Below are positions 8,778 through 17,208 of a stretch of 64,000 nt of DNA, in pieces. The stretch is taken from assembly GCF_024363255.1 (NCBI RefSeq), contig NZ_AP026070.1, positions 1,798,001 through 1,862,000 of the forward strand, in the 5' to 3' direction. The stretch is from Shewanella sp. NFH-SH190041 (GTDB taxonomy: Bacteria; Pseudomonadota; Gammaproteobacteria; Enterobacterales; Shewanellaceae). The notes under the pieces are model-generated. The model made no database searches. It was not told where the DNA came from and worked only from the letters and a program-made list of their open reading frames with translations. The position numbers and the translations under genes are program-made. Position 1 is the stretch's first letter. Each line of letters starts with the position of its first letter.

Positions 8778-9586
8778 TAGTTGTTGCTCCGGTTATCAGC
8801 CAGCCATTGGGCAACTGCCTGCATGGAGGCCGCATCCTTGGTAGACACTTCCAGTACAGTGGCATTGGGGTTGAGTTTTTTTACTGCTTCACGAGCTTCT
8901 TCGATACTGAAATCGAAGTAAGGCAGCAGGTCACATTTGGTGATCAACACCAGATCGGCACGACGGAACATGACCGGATATTTTTCAATCTTGTCATCAC
9001 CTTCAGGTACTGATACCAGCACGATATTTTTGTGGGTACCGACATCATAGCTTGCAGGACACACTAGGTTACCGACGTTTTCCACAAAGCAGATGTCCAG
9101 TCCATCCAGCGACACATGATGCAGGGCGCCATGCACCATAAAGGCATCCAGGTGGCAGGCACTGCCGGTTTGAATTTGATAAGCATCAATGCCTTTGGCT
9201 TTTAACCGGTCGGCATCACGGGAGGTTTCCAAGTCCCCTTCCACCACGGCATATTTGAGCTGGGTATAATCAATCAGGTGCTCCAGCAGGGTGGTTTTAC
9301 CACTACCAGGGCTGCTCATCAGGTTAAAGCCGGTAACACCATGGGCTTCTAGGTGTTCACGGTTATGGACCGCTTCCATATCATTTTTGTCGAGGATCTT
9401 GTGGATCACTGACAGGGTCTTTTTGTCATTCAGCTGTGGATTAGTCATCAGGGTCTCATCATGGCTGTGCTCATGATGGTGCCCGTGCTCATGACTATGC
9501 TCATGGCTGTGATCGTGATGATGACTATGCCCATGGCTATGATCGTGCTCATGGCGTGTCAGGGAGCAACCGCAATCTTTACACAT
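8777..9586 (-). CDS. hypB: hydrogenase nickel incorporation GTPase HypB
   Basis: HypB is the GTPase that, with HypA, inserts nickel. It starts MCKDCGC, the high-affinity nickel CxxCGC motif. A histidine-rich stretch follows at about residues 12-43 (many HDHSH/HEHSH repeats) that can store nickel or zinc. The GTPase core has the P-loop SSPGSGKTT near residue 90, a switch region with GNLVCPASYDVG, and TKCD for guanine recognition. Total length is 269 residues. A 152-base gap separates it from hypF. Confidence 0.97.
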   Translation of the reverse strand: MCKDCGCSLTRHEHDHSHGHSHHHDHSHEHSHEHGHHHEHSHDETLMTNPQLNDKKTLSVIHKILDKNDMEAVHNREHLEAHGVTGFNLMSSPGSGKTTLLEHLIDYTQLKYAVVEGDLETSRDADRLKAKGIDAYQIQTGSACHLDAFMVHGALHHVSLDGLDICFVENVGNLVCPASYDVGTHKNIVLVSVPEGDDKIEKYPVMFRRADLVLITKCDLLPYFDFSIEEAREAVKKLNPNATVLEVSTKDAASMQAVAQWLADNRSNN

Positions 9587-9654
9587 AAGAGTACCTTGTC
9601 TTTAATTTACCGCTTTGACTGTTATCCGCAGATAACCGCAATTGTTCATCTAGA

Positions 9655-9676
9655 TCCGGCGAAATTGCCTGCCGGA
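9655..9676 (-). other. small hairpin in hypF-hypB gap
   Basis: A 6-bp inverted repeat (TCCGGC / GCCGGA) with a 10-base loop sits in the 152-base gap between hypF and hypB, the largest gap in the hyp part of the operon. It could be an intercistronic mRNA structure. There is no T-run, so it is not a convincing terminator. Confidence 0.3.
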
Positions 9677-9738
9677 CCGCTATCAAATTTTTTCACTGCC
9701 ATGCTTTATTGCAGACATGAGTTTTGAGCCGATGCGGC

Positions 9739-12156
9739 TCAGTGGTGTAACCCATACCAAAGTTGCCCCAGCGCAATACCGGCGTCATTGACTGGCACTT
9801 GGCCTGACGATAATACGCTGTGACCCGCCTGTTGCAGCCCTTGACGGCACAATGACAGTAATAATCGGTTCTGAAATACGCCGCCGCATAAAACCACGGG
9901 TAATGCAGGATGGGCACGTGCTTGGCCGATCACCAATTTGGCTAATGCCTGAATAAACCCTAAGGCGATTTGCTGCTGCCGGTTTTGTGTCAGTGGGGCG
10001 GCTTGCACGGCGCTGAGCATCTGGGCAAACAGCCCATGACTGTCCCATTGTTGTGGGTGCTGGCCAACAGCGACTAGGGTAAAGCAGCAGTCGGCATCAG
10101 CGGGGTGTTGATGCTGAGGGTGATCCGCCAGATAAGCACTCGCCAGTTGTTCCAGCTTCATTCCGGCTTCGCCTTCAAAACCGGTATCGCCCAGGAGGCC
10201 AAGCAGGGCTGCAGCAGCATCAAAAAGTCTGCCGGTGCTGGAGCTGGCAATACAGCGCTGCTGTTTACGCCACAGTGTATGAATATTATTCATCATTGTA
10301 GCCGATACATGGGTCAGTACCGGAAGATTGAGCGCCATAATTTGCGTCGGAGAATAGTGGTCAAACAGCAGCGCCAGCAGCACCCGCCAAGGTTGTTTGA
10401 CCGCTTGCTCCATCCCGATCAAGCTGACAGGACGCCAGTGTGCCAGCCGTTGAAAGCCCTGCAAATCACAGCGCAGCATCTCGCCGCCCCATAGGGTGTT
10501 ATCATCCCCAAGCCCTGTGCCATCAAAACAAAATCCCAATACCTCACCACGATATTGATTCGCTGCCATCACCGCCAGCACATGGGCATAGTGGTGTTGC
10601 AGCGATAGTAACCTGATGGCCGGATCGGCTTTGGCGGTTTCAATTGCCCAGCGGCTAGAGAGATAATCCGGATGCAGATCATGTACTAGCATCTTTGGTT
10701 GGGTTTGATATAGATGCTCCAACGCCTCACGGCTTTGCTGAAAATAGTGCCCAGCAGCAAGGGAAAACAGATCGCCAATATGGGGGCTGAGTAGCATTTT
10801 ACCCGCAGTTGCTAAAGCCAGGGTATTTTTTTGTTGTGGCCCGACGGCTAAGATGCTGTGCCCGGTAGTTGATGTGGCGGCGGGGGCATCTGTAGATTGA
10901 GATAATGCTAATGTGAGCGGCGCATAGCCCCGCGCCAAGCGCATAATTTGTAGCTCACCATCAATTACCTGTACCACGCTGTCATCACAAGGGTGAATAA
11001 TCGGCCGATTATGATCCAGTACCAGATCGACCACATTCCCCAGTTTGCTCAGTATGGTGTTGGCATCGCTAATAATGGGCTCACCGGAAATATTGGCGCT
11101 GGTGGCGACAATCGGTCGCTTAAGCCGGGAGAGCATTAAATGGTGCAGTGGGGTATAAGGCAGAAAAATGCCCAGACGCTCAAGCCCCGGGGCAATGGCA
11201 TCACATAATGCGATATCTACATACTGTGCTGTGGAGGCTTTTTTGGGGGCAGACTGTTTTTGGCCGAACGATTGCTGTTTGGCGGCCAGTTGCATTAATA
11301 CAATTGGCCGTTCGCGGCTGGTTAATTGTTGCCATTCGGCATCATTGCCGCGGACGAGGTGTTGCGCCATCTCAATATCAGCTGCCATTACCGCCAGCGG
11401 TTTTGCCGGGCGGTGCTTACGCTGCCGCAGTGCTGCCACAGCTGTTTGATTGGTGGCATCACAGATAAGATGAAATCCCCCCAACCCTTTTACCGCCACA
11501 ATCTGCCCGGCCAGAATGGCGGCAATGGTTTGCTCCAGTGCATCATTACGTTTAGCTAAGACCTGCCCCTGGTTATCAAGCAGGGTTAACTGTGGGCCGC
11601 AATGGGGGCAACTCACCGGCTGAGCATGATAGCGCCGGTTGCATGGATCATGATATTCCCGCGCGCAATCCGGGCACATGGCAAAATCAGCCATCGCAGT
11701 ATTGGGCCTGTCATAGGGAAGGGCGCGGATGATGGTGTAACGTGGCCCGCAATTGGTGCAATTGGTAAAGGGATATTGATAAAAACGGCTGTGGGGATCG
11801 CCCATCTCGGTGAGACAATCTTCACAGCAGCTCTTGTCTGGCGAGACAGACACACTGATGGCGCAGTCATCCTGACTGTCCAGAATAACAAATTCCTCTT
11901 GATCATCTTGGCAGGCAAGGGAGGTGACACTAATGGCATCAATCTGAGCTAGTGGCGGAGGCGTTGTGTGCAGCAACTGACAAAATTGTGCCAGTGTATT
12001 GCGCTCGCCCTGCAGTTCAATGGTGACACCGGCAGCATTGTTTAATACCGAGCCGCTAAGCTGCAATTGGGTTGCCAGTCGATATACCCAGGGACGAAAT
12101 CCGACCCCCTGAACAATGCCGGTAACCTTAATTTGTTGTCGTATCACGCTTGCCAT
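9739..12156 (-). CDS. hypF: carbamoyltransferase HypF
   Basis: HypF uses carbamoyl phosphate and ATP to carbamoylate the HypE C-terminal cysteine. The 805 residues show the full domain order: acylphosphatase (VQGVGFRPWVYRLA near 15-28); two zinc fingers with CEDC, CTNCGP, CPDC and CPHCGP (about 110-185); a YrdC-like domain (VKGLGGFHLICDA near 220); and a Kae1-like carbamoyltransferase with the metal-binding HHYAH near 520 and VVLCGGVFQN near 765. Length is a little over the family norm because of a linker around 290-310. It lies downstream of a truncated-looking paralogue in the same operon. Confidence 0.97.
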   Translation of the reverse strand: MASVIRQQIKVTGIVQGVGFRPWVYRLATQLQLSGSVLNNAAGVTIELQGERNTLAQFCQLLHTTPPPLAQIDAISVTSLACQDDQEEFVILDSQDDCAISVSVSPDKSCCEDCLTEMGDPHSRFYQYPFTNCTNCGPRYTIIRALPYDRPNTAMADFAMCPDCAREYHDPCNRRYHAQPVSCPHCGPQLTLLDNQGQVLAKRNDALEQTIAAILAGQIVAVKGLGGFHLICDATNQTAVAALRQRKHRPAKPLAVMAADIEMAQHLVRGNDAEWQQLTSRERPIVLMQLAAKQQSFGQKQSAPKKASTAQYVDIALCDAIAPGLERLGIFLPYTPLHHLMLSRLKRPIVATSANISGEPIISDANTILSKLGNVVDLVLDHNRPIIHPCDDSVVQVIDGELQIMRLARGYAPLTLALSQSTDAPAATSTTGHSILAVGPQQKNTLALATAGKMLLSPHIGDLFSLAAGHYFQQSREALEHLYQTQPKMLVHDLHPDYLSSRWAIETAKADPAIRLLSLQHHYAHVLAVMAANQYRGEVLGFCFDGTGLGDDNTLWGGEMLRCDLQGFQRLAHWRPVSLIGMEQAVKQPWRVLLALLFDHYSPTQIMALNLPVLTHVSATMMNNIHTLWRKQQRCIASSSTGRLFDAAAALLGLLGDTGFEGEAGMKLEQLASAYLADHPQHQHPADADCCFTLVAVGQHPQQWDSHGLFAQMLSAVQAAPLTQNRQQQIALGFIQALAKLVIGQARAHPALPVVLCGGVFQNRLLLSLCRQGLQQAGHSVLSSGQVPVNDAGIALGQLWYGLHH

Positions 12157-12293
12157 GGGCGCCTATTCCTCTTGTCTGCAATGCGCTGGATGCAGGATGG
12201 TAACAGCCGGGATCTTGCCGGGCAATTTGAGCTAATGAGCTTGGTGCTCTCTTGGGCCAACAGCGAAAAACTGAAGGCCCTGTTTGGGCTAAA

Positions 12294-14120
12294 TTAACGA
12301 CGGCGGCGCTGTTTTAAATACAGGGCGCCCGCAGCGCAATTTGCCCCATCTAATGGCAAACGACGGTTAATCAGTAGCTCAAAGTTCTTGCCGATACGTA
12401 ATGCCAGACATTGAGCCAGCAGTGAATTAGCCATCTCATCACCAGACAGGGCTACGCGGTCGATACCCCATTTCTGATCCAGATGTTCTATCCAGTTGGC
12501 AAAATAGTCGGCCATGGAGTCGTGCACGCCAAAAGCGATATGGGGCGCACTGTCAGGATCGGCAAGACGAAATGCCATCACGGAACCTAGGGTGCGCAGC
12601 CAGTCGATAGAGAGACCTTGATCTTCAGCCAGTGTCACCAGCGGATAATCAATGCGTGGGGCATTTTTACCCTGGTGCTGTTGCCCAGTAAATTGCAGTG
12701 CTAATGCCAGCGAGCTAACAGTGTCCTGAGGGCGGGCATCTGTTGTGGTATCAGCCGCCTCAAGCTGCCCAAGGTCGAGCAAAATAGCCGCGCAGGCAGA
12801 TAAGGCAGATAAACTGGCACGGCTTTGTGGCTCGGCGGCAAAATCATAACGTGCCAGACGGGCTAACGTGGCCGGGAATTTTTCCGCAAATCGGGCAGTG
12901 ACAGCAGCCTGTTTACCCTGTTGCAGCGCGGCCAGAATATGGGCACCGTGCTGGGGCAATGTTGGCAACGTCAGGAAGGTTTGCACATTGGTATCATTAT
13001 CTGTGTAGACCAGCTTGCCGTCATGGGCGGCAGAGAAATATAGCCCTGCGGTTTTCGCCACATTGAGTGGCTGTTTCGCCGTGTTGCCTGCAGCAATCTG
13101 GCGCTCTAATAAAGCGCCGAGTAGGGCACTTTTAGCCAGCTCATCGCTGTTATGTATTTCCCCTGTGTGGGTATCAAGAGGGGTTAAGCTGAGCTGTTGT
13201 TTGCGCCAATTGGCCTGCCAATGGGCTAATGTCGCATCGTCGTGCAGTGGCTCTGGTGCTGGCGTTAGCGTTAAGGCGTTGTGAGCGGTGATTTCTGCCC
13301 AGCCAGCATCATGGTGACTGCCCGGCATCCAAGTGAGCTCAGTGCGAGGCGCGCCGGGGCGGATAAAGACAAAATTGACCCCGCGTTGACGCAGTATTTC
13401 AGCCAGTACAATCAGTTGGCGCTGATAACTGAAACAGAGACGGTAACCGGCATCTGTCAGGCGAGTATCGCTAAAGTTATCGCTGGTTTTGCATCTGGCG
13501 CGGATAAAAGGCTTTTCCAGTGCAGATAAAGCCAATACTTGATCGGTATCCAGTGCAAAAAATTGATTCAGGGTATTGGGATTGCACACCAATAGATCGG
13601 CCAGCCCATCCCGGTGGGCAAAAGGCTGGTTTAGCTGCAGCGCAGTACCATCCGCCAAGGTAAGGGTTTCGCCTTCAAGCAGCTTATTGGCGAATGCGGT
13701 CAGTGCAGCACGGTTGTTTGCTTCCACTTGCTGCCATGGTTTTTCTCCCTGACAGACTGGGCAAGTGTGCAGAAGGTTGCCAAATTCTGGGGATTGATTG
13801 TCCCCAAATGCCGTGAAACAGTGTTGGCAGTAATCCTGCCATTGGGCACTGGATAACGAGATGGGCGTTTGGGTACCCAGGCGGGTCTCAACCGGCCGGA
13901 TTTGGCTGCCGGTCAGCCAGACAGACATCAGGAAATCAGCCGCGATCTGTTCAGCCAATTGCTCTAGGGCGGTTTGTTCACCTTCGGCTTCAATGATATA
14001 GCTGCCCTGCTGGTAGGCAATGGTGATGTCCAGTGTCGGATGCTGCAAATAACGGTTGCACAGCTGGGCGTAAAAAGGCACCTCACGGGCACATTGGAGT
14101 TCAAAACGGACTAATTTCAT
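12294..14120 (-). CDS. HypF-related hydrogenase accessory protein, degenerate (608 aa)
   Basis: This protein lies between hyaD and hypF. It looks like a diverged HypF relative rather than a housekeeping HypF. Visible parallels are an N-terminal about 95-residue alpha/beta domain, a double Cys pair (CQHC near 113, CPVC near 134) like a HypF zinc finger, and a C-terminal stretch VALSGDEMANSLLAQCLAL where HypF has CGGVFQNRLLL. The last helix-strand unit, ending AAGALYL, mirrors the HypF C terminus. It lacks the second zinc-finger pair, the VQGVGFRP acylphosphatase loop and the HHxAH metal site, so it should not perform the carbamoyl transfer. A non-catalytic partner or chaperone role in maturation is inference. 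Similar proteins exist, to my memory, at this locus in other Shewanella. Confidence 0.7.
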   Translation of the reverse strand: MKLVRFELQCAREVPFYAQLCNRYLQHPTLDITIAYQQGSYIIEAEGEQTALEQLAEQIAADFLMSVWLTGSQIRPVETRLGTQTPISLSSAQWQDYCQHCFTAFGDNQSPEFGNLLHTCPVCQGEKPWQQVEANNRAALTAFANKLLEGETLTLADGTALQLNQPFAHRDGLADLLVCNPNTLNQFFALDTDQVLALSALEKPFIRARCKTSDNFSDTRLTDAGYRLCFSYQRQLIVLAEILRQRGVNFVFIRPGAPRTELTWMPGSHHDAGWAEITAHNALTLTPAPEPLHDDATLAHWQANWRKQQLSLTPLDTHTGEIHNSDELAKSALLGALLERQIAAGNTAKQPLNVAKTAGLYFSAAHDGKLVYTDNDTNVQTFLTLPTLPQHGAHILAALQQGKQAAVTARFAEKFPATLARLARYDFAAEPQSRASLSALSACAAILLDLGQLEAADTTTDARPQDTVSSLALALQFTGQQHQGKNAPRIDYPLVTLAEDQGLSIDWLRTLGSVMAFRLADPDSAPHIAFGVHDSMADYFANWIEHLDQKWGIDRVALSGDEMANSLLAQCLALRIGKNFELLINRRLPLDGANCAAGALYLKQRRRR

Positions 14121-14194
14121 CGGAAAAATCTTCGTGTGTATCGGTTGTCGCTGTGGCCTAGGGCTATTGCCGCTGACCTGTCTGCCGCCGGGAA

Positions 14195-14734
14195 TTAACT
14201 GCGCTTATAGGCATCCGGGATCAGGCTGTTGATATCCACGTCAGCGACTTTATCGCAGCGGATCCCCAGACTGTCAAAATGTTTCAGCAGCACTTTTTCC
14301 ATGGTAGGAATCGCCGCATGAACGTTTTCGGTTAAGCCAAGGTACATAGGCTCAAGTACAGTTGGTGTTACGCCGAGCACAAAAGTTTTTGGCCGATCGC
14401 CGACAATTTCCATCATGCACAGGGTTTGCAGCATCTCGACTTCATGGGCGCTGCCTTGCCAGTCCACTTCTGGCGGTGCATTGTCAAAATCGAAGAAGTA
14501 CACTTGACCCGCTTCCACGCCAGCGGCATTGACCGTATCAACCACCACCAAGTAATCATATTGCGCCAGAATCGGGGTTAACCCCTGAGCCAGGGTACCG
14601 CCATCCATGGTGTCGATTTGGTGCTCATCATGGTGAAACTGGTATTTTTCAGACATGTAGTTAACAAAATGTACCCCGACGCCTTCGTCAGCAAACAGTA
14701 CATTGCCAATGCCCATTAATAAGATTTTCATCAA
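14195..14734 (-). CDS. hyaD: hydrogenase-specific maturation endopeptidase HyaD
   Basis: HyaD removes the C-terminal extension of the nickel-loaded large subunit. The 179-residue HybD-family protein has the three nickel-contact residues in context: Glu in GIGNVLFADEGVGVH (about residue 17), Asp in VVVDTVNAAG (about 63) and His in GSAHEVEML (about 94). It follows hyaC after a 62-base gap containing a strong hairpin. Confidence 0.95.
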   Translation of the reverse strand: MMKILLMGIGNVLFADEGVGVHFVNYMSEKYQFHHDEHQIDTMDGGTLAQGLTPILAQYDYLVVVDTVNAAGVEAGQVYFFDFDNAPPEVDWQGSAHEVEMLQTLCMMEIVGDRPKTFVLGVTPTVLEPMYLGLTENVHAAIPTMEKVLLKHFDSLGIRCDKVADVDINSLIPDAYKRS

Positions 14735-14748
14735 AAGCCTTATAACAG

Positions 14749-14778
14749 CGTCGCCGGGAGTAAAGACCCCCGGCGACG
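14749..14778 (-). other. strong intercistronic hairpin between hyaC and hyaD
   Basis: A 10-bp GC-rich perfect stem (CGTCGCCGGG / CCCGGCGACG) with a 10-base loop lies between hyaC and hyaD. On the minus strand it is followed by CTGTTATAAGG, with no T-run, so simple termination is unlikely. It lies exactly at the border between the abundant structural subunits and the maturation genes. A role as mRNA-stabilising or partial-termination element is a reasonable inference. Confidence 0.55.
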
Positions 14779-14796
14779 TTTCAGATCAGAACAAGA

Positions 14797-15489
14797 TTAG
14801 TGATGGCCATTTTCAGGGTGATAATCATACCCGGAAACAATGGAATCCACTGAGTTGTGCTTGAAGCGGATACCCATCCACACTGCCATGTAGACATGGA
14901 TCACCACGAAGATGATAAATGCCCAGGTAATGTAGTGGTGCCATACCCGTACTTCAGCCAGACCGCCCATTAATTGGGTGATCCACATGGCAGGTTCCCA
15001 CAGGGCGCCGCCAATACCTAAGTGGTATACGTTGGCATACAGCACCAGACCTGTGATGCACATAAAGACGGCAGCCAGGGTGATCCCCAGATAAGTCACA
15101 AATTGCAGCGGGCCATACACACCAGCGTGTGGCAGATGTCCCATCCACAAATAGGATTTTAACTGGGTGATCCAGGATTTTACGCTCATCACGTCTTTCA
15201 ATGACTTACGTTCAATATCGTCCTTGCTAAAGAAGAACAGATATGCCCGAGTCAACGTCACGGCGATCAGCACAAAACCGAAGATCTCATGGGCCAGACG
15301 GATCCAACCCTGTACCAGCACATCGCTGCTTTGCGGCGCGACCAAAAATGGCCAAGCGATGTAAAAGCCGGTGATCACCAGAGCAACAATCGACATTGCC
15401 CGAAGCCAGTGGCAGATCCGGATAACACCGGAGAAAATGTGCTGTCTGACGTACAGCACTTTATTCGTGCTTACATTGGTACTTGACAT
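14797..15489 (-). CDS. hyaC: hydrogenase b-type cytochrome subunit HyaC
   Basis: HyaC anchors the hydrogenase dimer to the inner membrane and passes electrons to quinone. The 230-residue protein has four predicted helices, about 30-50, 68-88, 125-150 and 185-205. Candidate haem-ligand histidines are in ICHWLRA (helix 1), LAHEIFG (helix 2) and WHHYITWAF plus VIHVYMA (helix 4). It starts 12 bases after hyaB, as in the classic hyaABC order. Confidence 0.95.
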   Translation of the reverse strand: MSSTNVSTNKVLYVRQHIFSGVIRICHWLRAMSIVALVITGFYIAWPFLVAPQSSDVLVQGWIRLAHEIFGFVLIAVTLTRAYLFFFSKDDIERKSLKDVMSVKSWITQLKSYLWMGHLPHAGVYGPLQFVTYLGITLAAVFMCITGLVLYANVYHLGIGGALWEPAMWITQLMGGLAEVRVWHHYITWAFIIFVVIHVYMAVWMGIRFKHNSVDSIVSGYDYHPENGHH

Positions 15490-15501
15490 AAAGCCCCCTT
15501 A

Positions 15502-17205
15502 TCACAGAGCGCTGGGATCAACACGGAACTCGCTCAGTGATTTACCCTTGTAGTCCATCACATGTACAGAACAGGCCATACATGGGTCGAAGGAGTGGAT
15601 CACACGCACAACTTCCAGTGGTTTTTCCGGCTCGGAAATCTGCAGACCAACCAGTGATGCCTCATATGGACCCACTTTGCCGTTGCTGTCGATAGGACCA
15701 GCGTTCCAAGTGGTTGGTACCACAGCCTGATAGTTTTCAACCAGCGCACCCTTGATGCGGATCCAGTGGCTCAGCAGACCACGTGGCGCTTCAATCATGC
15801 CAAAGCCTTTGTATTCCTTGTCAGGATCGATACTTGGCTGGATATAGGTGGTTTCATCAGAGTTGATGTTTTTCACCAAGGCATTGAAGGTACGGTCACA
15901 GTTGCGGGCATTGATCAGACAGTGCAGCATGCGGGCAGCGGTACGACCCAGAGTAGAGAACAGTGCCTCAGTTGGCAGACCGGTTTGACGCAGGAACTCA
16001 TCAACCACTTCAACCACTTCTTTAGTGCCGCGGGCATAGTTCACCAAAATGGCAGATAGCGGGCCTACTTCTACAGGTTCACCGGCATAACGTGGTGATT
16101 TCACCCAAGAGTACTTACCGGCTTCATCCACAGTTGGCAGTTTGCCATAGATGGTATCACGCTCGATAAATGGCGTGTGGTCAGGGATGGTAGTACCATT
16201 CCATGGGTGTTGTGGGCCTTTAGCGCTATACCAAGCATGGGCAACGTCTTCTTCGATCTTCATAGGATCAACGTCTTCAACCTTGCTCAGATCGCCATTG
16301 CGGATAATGCCTTGCTTGAACAGGTGATTATTTTCACCCAACAGCAGTTCATTGGTCGCCATAAAGTTACGCACATTGGCGCCGCCCAGTACGCTGTTTT
16401 CATTTTTGTAGGCTTCAGCCGCCATCAACAGATCTGGGTAGTAGCAACGCTCAATAAACTCTTTTACATGGGCCGTTTTCTGTGCAAATTCTTGCAGACG
16501 AGCAGGGCTCAGCATATCCCGTACAGAGGTGATACCACCCACCACAATGGATTGTGGGTGAGGGTTTTTACCGCCCCAGATAGCCATGGTTTCAGCAGCG
16601 ATACGCTGCACTTCCAATGCCTTCAGATAGTGGCTCAGACCAATCAGGTTCTGCTCAGGGCTGAACTTGTAAGTCTTATTACCCCAGTATGCATTGGCGA
16701 ATGGGCCCAGTTTACCGCTGGCAACCAGTCCTTTCACTTTTTCCTGTACTGCGCGCAGCTCACCTTCACCGGCAGCCATTGGCGTAGCTGAGTACTTCAT
16801 CGCCACTTGTGCGGCTTTAGCAGGATCGGCACTCAGGGCTGATACCACGTCAATCCAGTCCATTCCGGCCAGAATGTAGAAATGCACAATGTGGTCGTGC
16901 ATATGCAGGGAATCCAGCATCAAAGAACGCAGGTATTGTGCGTTCAGTGGCACTTTTGCGCCGATGGCGTTTTCAACGGCCATGGTACCGCACAGGTAGT
17001 GGGAGAAAGTACACACACCACAAATACGTTGAACCAGCAGACCCACATCATAAGGGGTACGGCCTTTCAGAATGATTTCCAGACCACGGAACAGGGTGGA
17101 AGATGCCCAGGCTTTCTTCACCACATTGTTTTGATCCAGTTCAACCTCAATGCGCAGGTGACCCTCGATACGGGTGATTGGGTCAATAACGACACGTTTA
17201 CTCAT
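15502..17205 (-). CDS. hyaB: [NiFe] hydrogenase large subunit HyaB
   Basis: This 567-residue catalytic subunit carries both nickel-binding pairs: RICGVCTFSH (about 61-70) and, near the C terminus, DPCMACSVH (540-548). The 19 residues after His548 (VMDYKG onward) are the extension expected to be clipped by HyaD once nickel is in place. It is exported as a complex with HyaA by the Tat system, since it has no signal of its own. The start is 3 bases downstream of the hyaA stop. Confidence 0.98.
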   Translation of the reverse strand: MSKRVVIDPITRIEGHLRIEVELDQNNVVKKAWASSTLFRGLEIILKGRTPYDVGLLVQRICGVCTFSHYLCGTMAVENAIGAKVPLNAQYLRSLMLDSLHMHDHIVHFYILAGMDWIDVVSALSADPAKAAQVAMKYSATPMAAGEGELRAVQEKVKGLVASGKLGPFANAYWGNKTYKFSPEQNLIGLSHYLKALEVQRIAAETMAIWGGKNPHPQSIVVGGITSVRDMLSPARLQEFAQKTAHVKEFIERCYYPDLLMAAEAYKNENSVLGGANVRNFMATNELLLGENNHLFKQGIIRNGDLSKVEDVDPMKIEEDVAHAWYSAKGPQHPWNGTTIPDHTPFIERDTIYGKLPTVDEAGKYSWVKSPRYAGEPVEVGPLSAILVNYARGTKEVVEVVDEFLRQTGLPTEALFSTLGRTAARMLHCLINARNCDRTFNALVKNINSDETTYIQPSIDPDKEYKGFGMIEAPRGLLSHWIRIKGALVENYQAVVPTTWNAGPIDSNGKVGPYEASLVGLQISEPEKPLEVVRVIHSFDPCMACSVHVMDYKGKSLSEFRVDPSAL

Positions 17206-17208
17206 GGA

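Noticed and set aside
12067..12297. Plus-strand ORF of 76 codons spanning the hypF/HypF-like gap
   Set aside because: Mostly antisense to hypF, no ribosome site and no recognisable similarity.
16177..16791. Plus-strand ORF of 204 codons inside hyaB
   Set aside because: Shadow of hyaB; no ribosome site; low-complexity translation.
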